NCBI RefSeq assembly: GCF_000424145.1
Contig: NZ_KE384138.1
Location: forward strand, 200,104-264,103
Direction: 5' to 3'
DNA length: 64,000 nucleotides
DNA from: Butyrivibrio sp. AC2005
GTDB taxonomy: Bacteria > Bacillota > Clostridia > Lachnospirales > Lachnospiraceae
This document shows positions 42,405-52,400 of this stretch, one piece after another. How positions within the stretch are numbered: position 1 is the stretch's first letter; every line of letters starts with the position of its first letter. Position numbers and translations under genes: made by a program. The notes under the pieces are model-generated. The model was given only the letters and a program-made list of their open reading frames with translations, had not been told where the DNA came from and made no database searches.

Positions 42405-43625
42405 TTATTTTGCCGTAAGATATTCACTGGGTTTTCCCAGTACTCTGTCAGTAGCAATCGCTGCTGCTCCATAAAGTGTAGGGTCAACACTTAATTCGGA
42501 CATCATAATGTCGACCTGTGAAAACAGCTCAGGAATGGTTCTCTCCTCAACTATTCTTTTTATCTGCGGTAATAAAATATCACCCGCTTTCGAAATGACA
42601 TCGCCTATTACTATGATGTCGGGATTATATGCATTTATTAAGGTAACGCAGCCATAGGCTATGTACTGGGCCATTTCCTTCATGATATCGAGTATGGCAC
42701 CATCGCCTTTTCTTGCAGCCTCGAATATCACATCGTAATCATCAATTCTCTTGTGCTTTTTATCAGTAAAAATTGATGGCAAAGCTTCCTTTGCTCTTGC
42801 AAGCATTACCCGTGTAGAGCAGTAAAGCTCAAGGCATCCGTAATTGCCACATTCACATCTGGGTCCGCGATAGTCTATACTAATATGTCCAACCTCACTT
42901 GCTGCACCCTGTTTTCCAAATAAAAGCTTCTCATTCTCAACTATTCCGGAACCTACACCCTCTCCCATTAGGAAGTATGCAAGTGTATTCATGGGCTTTT
43001 TATGATTACCAAACCACCACTCTGCCATGGCCCCGGCGTTTGCATCCTGTTCTATGAAAAATGGCTTATCGAATTCATTCTCAAATTCCTTAAGGAAATT
43101 TACATCGTGCCACGACTTCATGTGTGACACAACAGCTATGTGCCCTTCATTTTTAAGATAAGGCCCCGGAACCGCCATTCCTATTGCCACAACGTTCTCG
43201 TTTTTATCAAGATACTCACGTATCAGTTTCTTTATATCCTTAAGGACTATTATCGGATCATCCGTAATATCGAACTCGACTTCGGTCTGTTCGTAGAACT
43301 TACCTGATATATCAAACATACCAACTGTGTACATATATCTTGAAAACTTGACCCCAATCACACAGTTCTTCTCAGAATTAAGCTTAAGTCCGATCGCACG
43401 CCTGTTTCCGCTCCCCTTGATAATACCTGTCTCTAGCACAATTCCACTCTCAATAAGAGATGCAACTATCTTGGTTATGGATGCCTGGGTGAGCCCCGTC
43501 ATCTTCGCAAGCTCTGCCCTGGAACATATTTCATTTTGTAATTCCTTTTGATGAATAATCTTCAATAACTGCGCTCTGTGTGCTTCATTCATATCGCTGT
43601 TATTGACTATCGGATTGTTATCCAA
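42405..43625 (-). CDS. ROK family transcriptional regulator (XylR-like)
   Basis: 406 residues from a TTG at 43625 with GGGAG 12 bases upstream; an internal ATG at 43592 lacks a ribosome site. N-terminal winged helix-turn-helix (ELAKMTGLTQASITKIVASLIE, about 37-58), then an ROK kinase-like domain with the zinc-binding CECGNYGCLE at about 284-293 and the DxGGT-region counterpart AVPGPY. Probably a sugar-responsive repressor. It is first in the operon with the sugar ABC transporter, and its own promoter carries overlapping operator-like palindromes, so it likely autoregulates the whole unit. Confidence 0.9.
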   Translation of the reverse strand: MDNNPIVNNSDMNEAHRAQLLKIIHQKELQNEICSRAELAKMTGLTQASITKIVASLIESGIVLETGIIKGSGNRRAIGLKLNSEKNCVIGVKFSRYMYTVGMFDISGKFYEQTEVEFDITDDPIIVLKDIKKLIREYLDKNENVVAIGMAVPGPYLKNEGHIAVVSHMKSWHDVNFLKEFENEFDKPFFIEQDANAGAMAEWWFGNHKKPMNTLAYFLMGEGVGSGIVENEKLLFGKQGAASEVGHISIDYRGPRCECGNYGCLELYCSTRVMLARAKEALPSIFTDKKHKRIDDYDVIFEAARKGDGAILDIMKEMAQYIAYGCVTLINAYNPDIIVIGDVISKAGDILLPQIKRIVEERTIPELFSQVDIMMSELSVDPTLYGAAAIATDRVLGKPSEYLTAK

Positions 43626-43657
43626 TTCACTAACGCTCCCATTGATTTATTTCCGTT

Positions 43658-43686
43658 GTTAATATATTAACTTTGTTAATATATTA
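43658..43686. promoter_or_regulatory. Operator palindromes of the ROK/sugar transporter operon
   Basis: GTTAATATATTAAC (43658-43671) is a perfect 14-bp palindrome; GTTAATATATTA repeats at 43675-43686 in the same orientation, 17 bp away. The second copy contains the -10 box, so a bound repressor would block transcription. Likely bound by the ROK protein encoded just downstream. Confidence 0.7.
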
Positions 43687-43709
43687 TGCACATTTATTGC
43701 TTAGGTCAA
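43681..43709 (-). promoter_or_regulatory. Sigma-A promoter of the ROK/sugar transporter operon
   Basis: On the minus strand TTGACC (43709-43704), exactly 17 bases, then TAATAT (43686-43681). The transcript would start about 50 bases before the regulator's TTG start. Confidence 0.75.
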
Positions 43710-43870
43710 CCAAAAATTGCCATTCATTGTATGTTTTGTATACTTGCACTAATTGAATATTAAAATTTTGTGAACTTATTACACAAAGAATTTTGGTTTT
43801 CATTCGTTATGTTAACCAAATTACCATGCGGATATTAATTCCAGACAGAACAGATATTAAGAATTTAAAC

Positions 43871-43904
43871 TTAAAAATCGAGTAGGCTGACTCCTACTCG
43901 ATTT
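43871..43904 (-). terminator. Second, downstream terminator of the 44-kb gene region
   Basis: Perfect 12-bp stem AAATCGAGTAGG / CCTACTCGATTT, 6-base loop, followed by TTTTTAAG on the minus strand. It lies 100 bases past the terminator at 44000-44044. The intervening segment folds into two further hairpins (CCGGCAA / TTGCCGG and GCACGAAGTGC), so a small RNA between two terminators is possible. Confidence 0.7.
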
Positions 43905-43999
43905 CGCACACGAACATTCCGCACTTCGTGCTCCATGTTCTTACAACCGGCAAATGAATTTGTATGCAAGCATCCATTCGCTTGCCGGTCTTGTGCAAC

Positions 44000-44044
44000 A
44001 AAAAAGGAGCTGGAAAAAATGATTTCTCATTTTTTCACAGCCCC
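44000..44044 (-). terminator. Terminator of the 198-residue protein gene
   Basis: GGAGCTGGAAAAAATGA / TCATTTTTTCACAGCCCC stem followed by TTTTTTG on the minus strand. The right arm is identical to the terminator at 38150-38198. Confidence 0.9.
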
Positions 44045-44064
44045 TTATTTTTTATAGTAGTGGT

Positions 44065-44661
44065 TTATTCTTCCAGCTCAAGCCATTCAATTCCATCAAG
44101 CTCCTCATTATAGAAATCAGCGTTATCTTCAAAGTAATCAAGTGGGCAGCTGTATCCGAAGTAATAAGTGTAAAGGTCAGTTTTAATAACAACACCTACC
44201 GCCTGTCTGCTGTCCTCGTTAGAGCCTTTTTCCCATGTTATTTTGTATACAGGATAAACCATCTTCTCTGTGAGCTTTTCATCCTGAACACAGTCCGTAA
44301 CAATAGCATCATTATCGACGTATTCACATACAAAATTAATTGCATAAGCATCCGGCTTCTGTGCGTCACGTATTGTGGTCTGAGCGCTCATATTTGTAAT
44401 AATTGTTAATCCATCTGATGTCATATCTTCATAATAATATGTCCCATCAAAATTGTTTTCGGTCTTGATGTTCTCAAGCTGTGTATAGCCGGGAGCCTTT
44501 ATTGTGAAGAAGTTTTTCATATCAATCTCATGACTCGCCTCTTCATCATCCTCTGCTTTTCTTGCTGATACGTGTGAAGACCAGGTGCCATAGCCAAAAA
44601 GCAATGATACAACAGCTGCAAAAACGATAATAATTGTCCCAAATGATTTCGTTCTCCTCAT
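44065..44661 (-). CDS. Exported/anchored protein of unknown function
   Basis: 198 residues from the ATG at 44661, chosen because GGAGGG lies 6 bases upstream; frames to 44760 have no ribosome site. It begins with a charged MRRTKS and one membrane span (about 6-24), then a short acidic segment and a soluble ~150-residue domain facing outward (YTQLENIKTENNFDGTYYYE, beta-rich). No family is recognised. It stands alone between two intergenic regions, upstream of the sugar operon, with two terminators behind it. Confidence 0.65.
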   Translation of the reverse strand: MRRTKSFGTIIIVFAAVVSLLFGYGTWSSHVSARKAEDDEEASHEIDMKNFFTIKAPGYTQLENIKTENNFDGTYYYEDMTSDGLTIITNMSAQTTIRDAQKPDAYAINFVCEYVDNDAIVTDCVQDEKLTEKMVYPVYKITWEKGSNEDSRQAVGVVIKTDLYTYYFGYSCPLDYFEDNADFYNEELDGIEWLELEE

Positions 44662-44960
44662 TCTTATTCCCTCCATAAAATTGTGTGTCCATCCACATAG
44701 GATCTCTTTTCTATTGAAGTAACCTCGCTTCCAACAAAAAAGAACCACTATGAGTCCCAATTCTTCATAGCGGTTATAATCATAGCATGTATAAATGAAC
44801 GATTATGCAGCATTGTATAAAATTTTCATAAAAATAATCATAAAGCGAAATTAGAATTCACTCAAAGTTCAAAGATCACTTCTCAGTTCTTCTTTTTGTG
44901 ATGCTTATTTCCATCAATCCACATCTGATATTCAAGTACCAGAGCAACTGGGGATCATTA

Positions 44961-45252
44961 GTCATCCATAAATAGGCCATTCATTAAATTGAATGAACTA
45001 TTTATTATTGATGTTCATCCAGTCTGAATTATTGTTCTATATCGGATGAACATTTTAACCATCAGGTTCATCCTTCATAAGCAAAAGCAATCTTTTTGAA
45101 TGAACTAGAAAAATCTATAGCGTTAACAAATTTCAAATAATTCATACATATTTTTTATATCATGTAAATTGGATGACAAGATACTCATATAAGTTCATCC
45201 ACAAAATGGGTTATTTTCATTAAGGGTGATTTAAACTCAAATTAGGTCATCC
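44961..45252. repeat. Cluster of GTTCATCC octamers
   Basis: Exact GTTCATCC at 45013, 45066 and 45194, and its exact complement GGATGAAC at 45044. Near-matches at 44961 (GTCATCC), 44992 (GAATGAAC), 45098 (GAATGAAC), 45172 (GGATGAC) and 45245 (GGTCATCC). The octamers lie in the 780-bp gap (44662-45440) upstream of the 198-residue protein gene and downstream of the alpha-galactosidase gene. Nothing else was recognised in that gap. Confidence 0.65.
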
Positions 45253-45440
45253 CTAAATGATGAAATGGAAAATATGTATGACTTCTTGTGGGCGGAATAA
45301 TAATGACCAAAAGAACCTATGATTTCCAAACAAAAAAATCTGCCCCCAAAGCACACAATAAGCAAAAAGGAAAAACTAGTCCGCTATCTATTTTGTGCCT
45401 TGGGGCGTACTTTCTTATAATTCTATTTGTTGATGTGCAT

Positions 45441-47882
45441 CTATTCCGTCACTTCCGCAAATACATAGAGGCGGGCGTCGTTTGTGCGGAACATGCGGGT
45501 GTCCTCGCCGTAGCCGGTTCCGCCGTAATCGGGATTCAGGCGGACACCGCAGCCATTGAGCATGCTGCCTGTTGCGATTGCCTCATCCTTCTCACCATTC
45601 ATCTTATAGTGTCTTGCAATGATGCCATGGATGATTCCGTCCTGCTTAACATGGATAGGTGCCATGGTATTGATGAGACTTCCAAAAGCCTTGATGTTAA
45701 CGCCAACCTGACGGTTTGCAACTTCGTATACTTTATCATCGGCAAGTCCCATAGTCTTCAGCGCAAGATAGTCGTTGTTGGGTCTGCTCTCCTTCTGGAA
45801 AATAAGTGCAACTGCTGCCGACTTATCCTTTGATACCACCATAAAACGGTACTTATCAAGTCTGTAGAAATCACCGAACTGGAACACCTTTCTCCACTGC
45901 TTGTAGAATTCAACCTGATCGGCAACCTGCTTTTTCTGCTCATCTGCAAGCTCACCAAGGTTAAGCTCATAGCCAAAACAGCCGAAGGCAGCTACTGAAA
46001 ATCTGGTCTCAAGCGGAACAGTATGCAGTGTCTGATGATTGGGTACAGCTGAAACATGCGCACCCTGTGTATTAACAGGATAACCATAGCTGTAGCCTCT
46101 CTGAATATCCATTCTGCAAACCGCATCAGTATCATCGCTTGCCCATATCTGAGGGAAGTATGAAAGGATTCCAAGATCAAATCTGTTACCACCTGCAGAA
46201 CATCCCTCAAAAAGAATATGCGGGAAGTTTGTGGTAAGAGTTTTCATAACTCTGTACAGACCGATGTAGTATCTGTGCTGGAATTCCTTCATCCTCTCAG
46301 CCGGGAGTTCTAATGAAAATCTGTCCGAGAAAATTCTGTTCATATCCCACTTTATGTAGGAAATGTTAGCTGAGCCAAACACCTTTGACAGAGCATCTAT
46401 GATATAGTCCTGGACATCTTTCCTGGACATATCAAGTATCATCTGAGTTCTTCCAACAGAGTGATCACGTCTGGGGATTCTTACTGCCCACTCCGGATGC
46501 TTCCTGAAAAGATCAGAATTTTCATTTACCATCTCAGGCTCAACCCAGAGACCGAATTTCATTCCAAGGGCATTTATTTTTTCAGCAAGACCTTTTAATC
46601 CATCGGGAAGCTTCTTGGTATTAACTACCCAGTCACCAAGGCCTGCGTGATCATCATTTCTTGCGCCAAACCAGCCATCATCAAGTACGAAAAGCTCTAC
46701 TCCTGCCTTGGAAGCTTCCTTGGCAATTCTTAAGAGACTGCTCTGATTAAAATTAAAATATGTAGCCTCCCAGTTGTTGATAAGGATAGGTCTCTCCTTA
46801 TCACGCCACTCTCCGCGCACAATATGTTTCCTTACAAAATCATGCATGTTGCGGCTCATTCCTCCAAAGCCCTTCTTGGAATAGGTCATAACAGCCTCGG
46901 GAGCCTCAAAGGATTCGCCCGGATTAAGAAGCCACTCAAAGCCTGTGGGCTGGATTCCGCTTACGAATCTGCTAAGGAAGGTGCCGTTTGATGAAAGAGC
47001 ACTATAGTGATTTCCACTGTAAACAAGATTAAAGCCAAAGCAATCTCCGGCTGTCTCAGTTGTATCCGGCATACTCAGCATAGTGAAGGGATTGCTTCTA
47101 CTTCCGGATTCTCCGGCTGCAAGCTCCTCGTTGACAACTTTTCCTGCATTGCAAACTGATGAGGTCTCACCCATCTCATCTGCCCAGCGTCCATGAAAAC
47201 TTGTGAGCTTAAAGCCCGTCTGCTGAAAATCAAGCTGATTGGAAAGAAGCCTGTCTATGCGCACATCTTCCTTGCTGTCGTTGATGAGTTTGCTGCTTCT
47301 GGTGATTGTATTGCAATCAGGATAAACCTTGTAGATCATCTTAAGTCTTACGTCTTTGGATTTTTCCTTAAGAGTAATGACGAGCTGCATAGCATGATCA
47401 GCCATGTAAGCAGGAACTGTCGCCCCGCTCTGAAGATCTGCTACAGCGCCCTTATCTCCGTCATCATAGGAGGACGGGAGTGTCTCAAGTGCTGTAATCT
47501 CGTCTGAAATAACTGCGTTTTCAAATAAAAAGTCGCAGGTTGTTGAGCCATCCTTGAAGGTCAGCTCAACCATAGGCTCTCTGATATCGCCTTTCCCGAA
47601 GCCTGACATCTCAAGAGGCATAACCTCGAGGCACATTGGGTAGTACTCAGGTGCATAGACTACCATGTTGCCGCCTTCATTTTTATGCTTGATTTCAAGA
47701 ACCTTCGCCATGTCGGCAAGGATCTCTGTATCCCCGTTTTTTAACAATTCTTCATACTGACGTTCTGAAAGAATCGACATTCCGTAATGAATGTGTTCTA
47801 TATGACCTGACGGCAGAACCTGCATGAAATAGCTGCAGTTCTTAGTCTGAAGTAAAAATATATTGTCTTTCCTTATGATCAT
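45441..47882 (-). CDS. Alpha-galactosidase, GH36
   Basis: 813 residues from the ATG at 47882, whose ATGA overlaps the TetR stop by four bases; an upstream TTG at 47891 is in frame but less likely. N-terminal beta-sandwich (about 1-320), then a catalytic barrel. The nucleophile Asp is in YIKWDMNR (about residue 480) and the acid/base Asp in WASDDTDAVCRMD (about 548), positions like those of well-studied GH36 enzymes. LEGCSAGGNRFDLG is the usual substrate loop, and no signal peptide is present, so it is intracellular. It cleaves alpha-1,6-galactosides of raffinose or galactomannan fragments. Likely controlled by the coupled TetR gene. Confidence 0.94.
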   Translation of the reverse strand: MIIRKDNIFLLQTKNCSYFMQVLPSGHIEHIHYGMSILSERQYEELLKNGDTEILADMAKVLEIKHKNEGGNMVVYAPEYYPMCLEVMPLEMSGFGKGDIREPMVELTFKDGSTTCDFLFENAVISDEITALETLPSSYDDGDKGAVADLQSGATVPAYMADHAMQLVITLKEKSKDVRLKMIYKVYPDCNTITRSSKLINDSKEDVRIDRLLSNQLDFQQTGFKLTSFHGRWADEMGETSSVCNAGKVVNEELAAGESGSRSNPFTMLSMPDTTETAGDCFGFNLVYSGNHYSALSSNGTFLSRFVSGIQPTGFEWLLNPGESFEAPEAVMTYSKKGFGGMSRNMHDFVRKHIVRGEWRDKERPILINNWEATYFNFNQSSLLRIAKEASKAGVELFVLDDGWFGARNDDHAGLGDWVVNTKKLPDGLKGLAEKINALGMKFGLWVEPEMVNENSDLFRKHPEWAVRIPRRDHSVGRTQMILDMSRKDVQDYIIDALSKVFGSANISYIKWDMNRIFSDRFSLELPAERMKEFQHRYYIGLYRVMKTLTTNFPHILFEGCSAGGNRFDLGILSYFPQIWASDDTDAVCRMDIQRGYSYGYPVNTQGAHVSAVPNHQTLHTVPLETRFSVAAFGCFGYELNLGELADEQKKQVADQVEFYKQWRKVFQFGDFYRLDKYRFMVVSKDKSAAVALIFQKESRPNNDYLALKTMGLADDKVYEVANRQVGVNIKAFGSLINTMAPIHVKQDGIIHGIIARHYKMNGEKDEAIATGSMLNGCGVRLNPDYGGTGYGEDTRMFRTNDARLYVFAEVTE

Positions 47883-48442
47883 CTTACGCAAATTCCTCTC
47901 ATTATTATGTCTATCATTATTTTAAGTGCATCGTCGTAGGTTGTATTGCCTTCGATCAGCACGTTTGAGCTTAAAAAGCGCTCTATGGAAGCTTCTGTCA
48001 TGGCCTTTATTACAGGGATGGGCAGCGGTCTGATAACGCCCTCTCTCACACCCTTTTCAATGAGCTCAATTGTATCTTCCCAGTCGTTCTCGAGTCTGTT
48101 CTGAACCTTGACGTAAATCTTGGGATATTTATCTCTTAGTGTGAACACTTTTCTGAAATCCACATCGCGGTATTTGTCCGGCATGCAGATCATGATCTTC
48201 TCGATTTTCTCAACTGTGGAAAGTGAGTTGTCGTTAAGGATTTCAGCTTCCTTGGCTTTGATGGAATCAAAGCAGTAATCAACAAGTGCATCGAAAATTT
48301 TTTCCTTGTCATCGAATTCCTTGTAGATTGTTTTCTTACTCATGTGGAGATCACTTGCCACATCGTCCATGGTGAACTTTGAGCCTTTTTCCTTGAATTC
48401 GTTAAGTACTGCCTCAAGTATCTTTACCTTTGTATCGTTCAT
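47879..48442 (-). CDS. TetR/AcrR family regulator coupled to the alpha-galactosidase
   Basis: 187 residues from the ATG at 48442 (MNDTKVKILE), preceded by AGGAGG; a longer frame to 48481 has no ribosome site. The N-terminal helix-turn-helix (FTMDDVASDLHMSKKTIYKEFDDK) is standard TetR; the C-terminal ligand domain (from about 60) has no recognised specificity. Its stop overlaps the alpha-galactosidase start, so it probably regulates that gene and itself. A tandem-repeat block and a GC-rich hairpin lie just upstream of its start. Confidence 0.92.
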   Translation of the reverse strand: MNDTKVKILEAVLNEFKEKGSKFTMDDVASDLHMSKKTIYKEFDDKEKIFDALVDYCFDSIKAKEAEILNDNSLSTVEKIEKIMICMPDKYRDVDFRKVFTLRDKYPKIYVKVQNRLENDWEDTIELIEKGVREGVIRPLPIPVIKAMTEASIERFLSSNVLIEGNTTYDDALKIMIDIIMRGICVR

Positions 48443-48472
48443 ATAGCCTCCTATTTTATTTGTGCTAATCAT

Positions 48473-48519
48473 TCCCCTCATCCGCCCCTTCGGGGCACCT
48501 TCCCCCCAAGGGGAAGGCT
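48473..48519. repeat. GC-rich double-hairpin intergenic element
   Basis: Contains GCCCCTTCGGGGC and CCTTCCCC / GGGGAAGG stems separated by a few bases. Such CCTTCGGGG plus CCCCxxGGGG elements are widespread intergenic repeats in gut Clostridia; this is recognition by eye. It lies just upstream of the TetR gene. Confidence 0.6.
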
Positions 48520-48533
48520 ATATATATATTCCG

Positions 48534-48701
48534 CTTCCTTCATTGGAAGACTTCATCTTTCCTTCATTGGAAGACTTCATCTTTCCTTCATTAGAATGCT
48601 TCATCTTTCCTTCATTAGAATGCTTCATCTTTCCTTCATTAGAATGCTTCATCTTTCCTTCATTAGAATGCTTCATCTTTCCTTTATTGGAAGGCTTTAT
48701 A
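48534..48701. repeat. Seven-copy 24-bp tandem repeat
   Basis: Seven 24-bp units; the central four are identical (TTTCCTTCATTAGAATGC plus TTCATC), the first two carry GGAAGAC and the last is diverged. The total is 168 bp and in frame on both strands, so open frames across it are by-products. The block lies between the receiver gene (whose last codons overlap it at 48697) and the TetR gene, so its copy number could alter spacing of the TetR promoter. Confidence 0.9.
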
Positions 48702-49458
48702 TTTTCTTATTTGCAATAAAAAAATCCCTTACCGACTGCAACAGTTCTTCCTTAGGCATTGTTTTTAGGAGATATCCGTTGGGCTTTAGGCCCACAACCT
48801 TCATTACACTCTCCTTATCTCCCTTGCCTGTGAGAAATATAACGGGAGTGCTCTGTGTCTTGGCTTCGGTTCTTATCATCTCAAGAACCTGCGGCCCCGA
48901 GGTGACAGGCATCTCGTAATCCAGAAGAATGAGATCCGGAGTATTGTTTGCAAGATACGTTATGGCCTGCATTCCGGAATTTACAATCGTGACTCTGTAC
49001 TCCTCATCGAGCCAGTTTTTAATGAGCTTTAGGAAGGTCGGATCGTCATCCACGAGAAGGATGCTCTTTCTTCTGGAGAGCTCGTCATTTAAAAGGCACA
49101 GCTCCCGCATACGCTCCGTTACCTTTTTTATATCCAGTGGTCTCTCAAACTTCTCGGCTATCATATCTGCGGGAATACTTTTGGTGATGATATCATACTC
49201 GGATACATCACCTATCATGCAGAGTATCTTGTCATTTTCAAGACATATGTCCCTTAAATAGATAAGTGCATCCGTGATCTCATCAATGTATTGCCCCAGA
49301 TAAAAGAGAAATACATTCGGTTCCTTTCTGTACTTATCAAGCTCGTTGACCCTCGGCTGCGTCTTTATTACCTGTAGTCCTGCCTCAGTAAGATTCTTAC
49401 TGATAGCATCTACCATGAAGGTCGAGCCACTACTTATGAGAAGAATTTTATTGTCCAT
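48697..49458 (-). CDS. Tandem pseudo-receiver/receiver response regulator
   Basis: 253 residues from the ATG at 49458; the in-frame ATG at 49476 is possible but would overlap the kinase gene more. Residues 1-120 have a receiver-like fold lacking the phosphorylated Asp (FLFYLG replaces the expected Asp motif). Residues 128-250 are a complete receiver: LVDDDPTFLK, Asp in LILLDYEMPVTSGP, Thr in FLTGKG and Lys in YLLKTMP. No DNA-binding or enzyme output is present, so it probably relays to a protein partner. It is last of the four-gene phosphorelay operon. Confidence 0.85.
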   Translation of the reverse strand: MDNKILLISSGSTFMVDAISKNLTEAGLQVIKTQPRVNELDKYRKEPNVFLFYLGQYIDEITDALIYLRDICLENDKILCMIGDVSEYDIITKSIPADMIAEKFERPLDIKKVTERMRELCLLNDELSRRKSILLVDDDPTFLKLIKNWLDEEYRVTIVNSGMQAITYLANNTPDLILLDYEMPVTSGPQVLEMIRTEAKTQSTPVIFLTGKGDKESVMKVVGLKPNGYLLKTMPKEELLQSVRDFFIANKKI

Positions 49459-52400
49459 CATTTCCTCCTGCGTCAAGTAGCTTCTTTATTCCATCCCAGT
49501 CAGCACTGTGAATTGCAGCTCTCATATTTTTGAAAAACTCACGATGCTCATCAGGAACTCGAAATCCTTTTATAGTTTCCATTATATAATTAATGCTGTC
49601 AAAATCAAAGCTTTGAGCCAGTTCTCTTAGAGCATTTTTTGCATCTTCCACAGCTTTTTCTTCCAATAAAGGAAGTTCAGCCTCTTCCTCATCTGTCTCC
49701 GGTATGGAAACCATCCTTTCCCAGATGTCCTTATACAGATTCAGAAGTCTTGGTGTTTCTTTGTTTATGAAGTCAATGTTCTTTTCATCTCCGGCTTTTT
49801 CCAGCTCCTCTGCAAGCTCTGCCAGATTGTAAATTCCAAGTATTCTGGAGGAGCTTTTAAGTGCATGCACTTTTATCGTAAAGTTTTCAATATCACCGTT
49901 TTCAAACGCATCCTTTATTGCAGAATAGCTCTCTTCCAGATTGCTCCTGTAAGTCGTAGCCGCTGTGACAAAGGCCTCCTGTGAGCCGCAGTTTTTGATA
50001 CCTTCCTCAAGTACTATAAGCGGCGCATTCTTTATCCAGTGCGGAAGTAAGTCATACTCAATATTCACCTGGTTATCCGCATCCACTTCCGTGATTTCTA
50101 TGCTGACCTTTTCCCCAGGAAGAAACTTAGTCATTAAAAGCTCAAGCTTTTCCGACATTATCGGCTTTGTAAGATACTCATCAAAACCGGCTCGAATATA
50201 AATCTCCCTCGCACCGGAGATGGCATTTGCCGTCAGGCAGATTACCGGAACACCTTTATTCTTATTATTGTCGTCCTCTTTAAGCCTCTTTAGTGTCTCT
50301 ATTCCATCCATGCCTGGCATCCTGTGATCAAGGAAAATTATGTCGTACCTTTTTTCTCTTGTCTTCTCAAGACACTCCGGTCCGCTCTCTGCGCGATCAA
50401 TTTTTACCTTGGTCGTTTTGAGCAGTCCCTCAAACACATCCAGATTTATCGGCGTATCATCTACCACCAGAACCCTCGCATCAGGTGCCACAAATCTCTC
50501 ATGATACTTTTTCTGTTCTATTAAGGCTTTTTTGTAAGCCTCCATGTAATCGCCGATAGGGTCATTTCTTATTACCTTCTGTCTGATATCGAATGAAAAG
50601 ATTGAACCGGTTCCATAATTACTTTCCACATTCAGCTTACTTCCCATAAGTTCAAGAAGCTTCTGGGTGATATTTAACCCCAGTCCGGTTCCCTCGACGG
50701 TTCTGTTTCTTACTTCATCGACCCTTTGAAAAGCCTCCGTCAGTTTTCCAAGGTCCTCCTCCTTTATACCGATTCCCGTGTCTTTTATCATAAACTTTAG
50801 AATCACTTCATCGTCACTTGCCATTTCATGCTGTATATTAAGCGCAACATATCCCTTTTCCGTATACTTGACAGCATTTGTAAGGACGTTGGTTATTACC
50901 TGCTTTATACGTATTTCATCACCGTACAGGATGCTTGGAATCTTTTCATCAACATCAACCACAAAATCCAGTCCCTTGCCCTGGGCCTTAGGCTTTATCA
51001 TGTGAACAAGGTCATTTATTACTGATGAAAAATCGTAGTCCACTAAAATAATATCCATTTTTCCTGCTTCTATTTTGGAAAAATCCAGGATATCATTTAT
51101 CAGTCCAAGCAGTGTATTTCCGGCTGATTTTATATTCTGTGCATACTCTAATATCTGCGGATCCTTGCACTCTCTGATTATCATTTCATCCATTCCAAGA
51201 ACCGCATTTATGGGCGTCCTGATCTCATGTGACATATTTGATAAAAATGAAGACTTTGCATCATTTGCTGCTTTGGCTTCCTCCACAGCCTCTATAAGCT
51301 CCCCTGTCATCGCACTTAAAAAATGCGCAAGTCTCTCTGAGAGAGGAACAATTCCGTTTTTATGTTCATGCTCCAAATTATCGTTGGTATTCGTGGCATA
51401 TGCAGGTATTTCCGGAATTCCTTCACGCATTCCAACTGCTATAAGTGCACTGTTTAGTATTCCACCCTTTCCTTCGTAGCGGTAAATCTCTCCCATACCA
51501 AGACACAACTCCGGTTTTTCATATCTTCCTTCGCTGTAGTAATCAGACTCTAAGTGATAATCATCCTGAAGAAATACCAACCTGTTTCCGCAAACAATCA
51601 GTTGCAAATATTCCGCCCCGAAGTTTTTCATTTTCTCTGCGCCGCTTTTGGTATTTTCTAGTATTTTTTCCTTAACGCCAAATGAAAAGCGCACCTTCTC
51701 GCCTTTTCTTATATCACCCTCAAGTAATATTTCACCGTTTTCACCCGCTGCTGAGGGTGTCCTTCCCATAATGATTCCGTCGCGCTCAACCACAAGCGGA
51801 AATTCGCCCAGATTGGGAACAAGCGCATCGCTTGCTCTCACTCCCAGATATTTTGCAAAAACCTCTACAGGCTTTTTCCCATCGAGAGAACTTACTATGA
51901 TGGAGCCATTTTCAGATTCATTTGAAGCCTCAATGTCCATATATCGTCCTATTGGTTCCCATCCAAAGAGATAGTCCACATAGGCATATAGTTCCTTTCC
52001 CTGATAGACAGCTATGGAAACACCTTTCCCAAATTTATCATCGGATATTACAAAGGAATCTGCTTTACTAAGGAAATTGGCATTTTTATCATTCTCATCA
52101 AACCTGTTGATAGCTGCCACAGCACCAAAAATAGGCACATTTTCAAGCCCCTTTGATAATTCATTAATCAGAATCGGCGAAGGCGCACTCCTTCCTGCAA
52201 GGAAAACCTGAATAGCCTTTACATCCTTTAACTCTTTTATCTGCTTGCTCACCTTTTCTGAATACTCGTGAGCTTCTGTGACAATTTCGGAATTGCTTCT
52301 TGCGGCTCCCGCAAAATTATGAAACAGAGTGACCGTAGCTTCTTTCATAAGAGTGAAAGTAAGTAGGACGCACTTCTTTTTCTTGTACAATAAAAATGTC

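Noticed and set aside
45288..45833. 181-codon plus-strand frame starting MGGIIMTKRTYDF, with one membrane-like segment
   Set aside because: About two thirds of it is antisense to the alpha-galactosidase gene and lacks coding character. The first ~50 codons look protein-like but have only a weak ribosome site; at most a decayed fragment.
48473..48519. Rho-independent terminator for the phosphorelay operon
   Set aside because: Strong stems but no T-run on the minus strand; better seen as a dispersed GC-rich element.
48462..48919. Plus-strand frames across the 24-bp repeats (8-residue protein repeats)
   Set aside because: By-product of a 24-bp unit; the downstream part is antisense to the response regulator gene.
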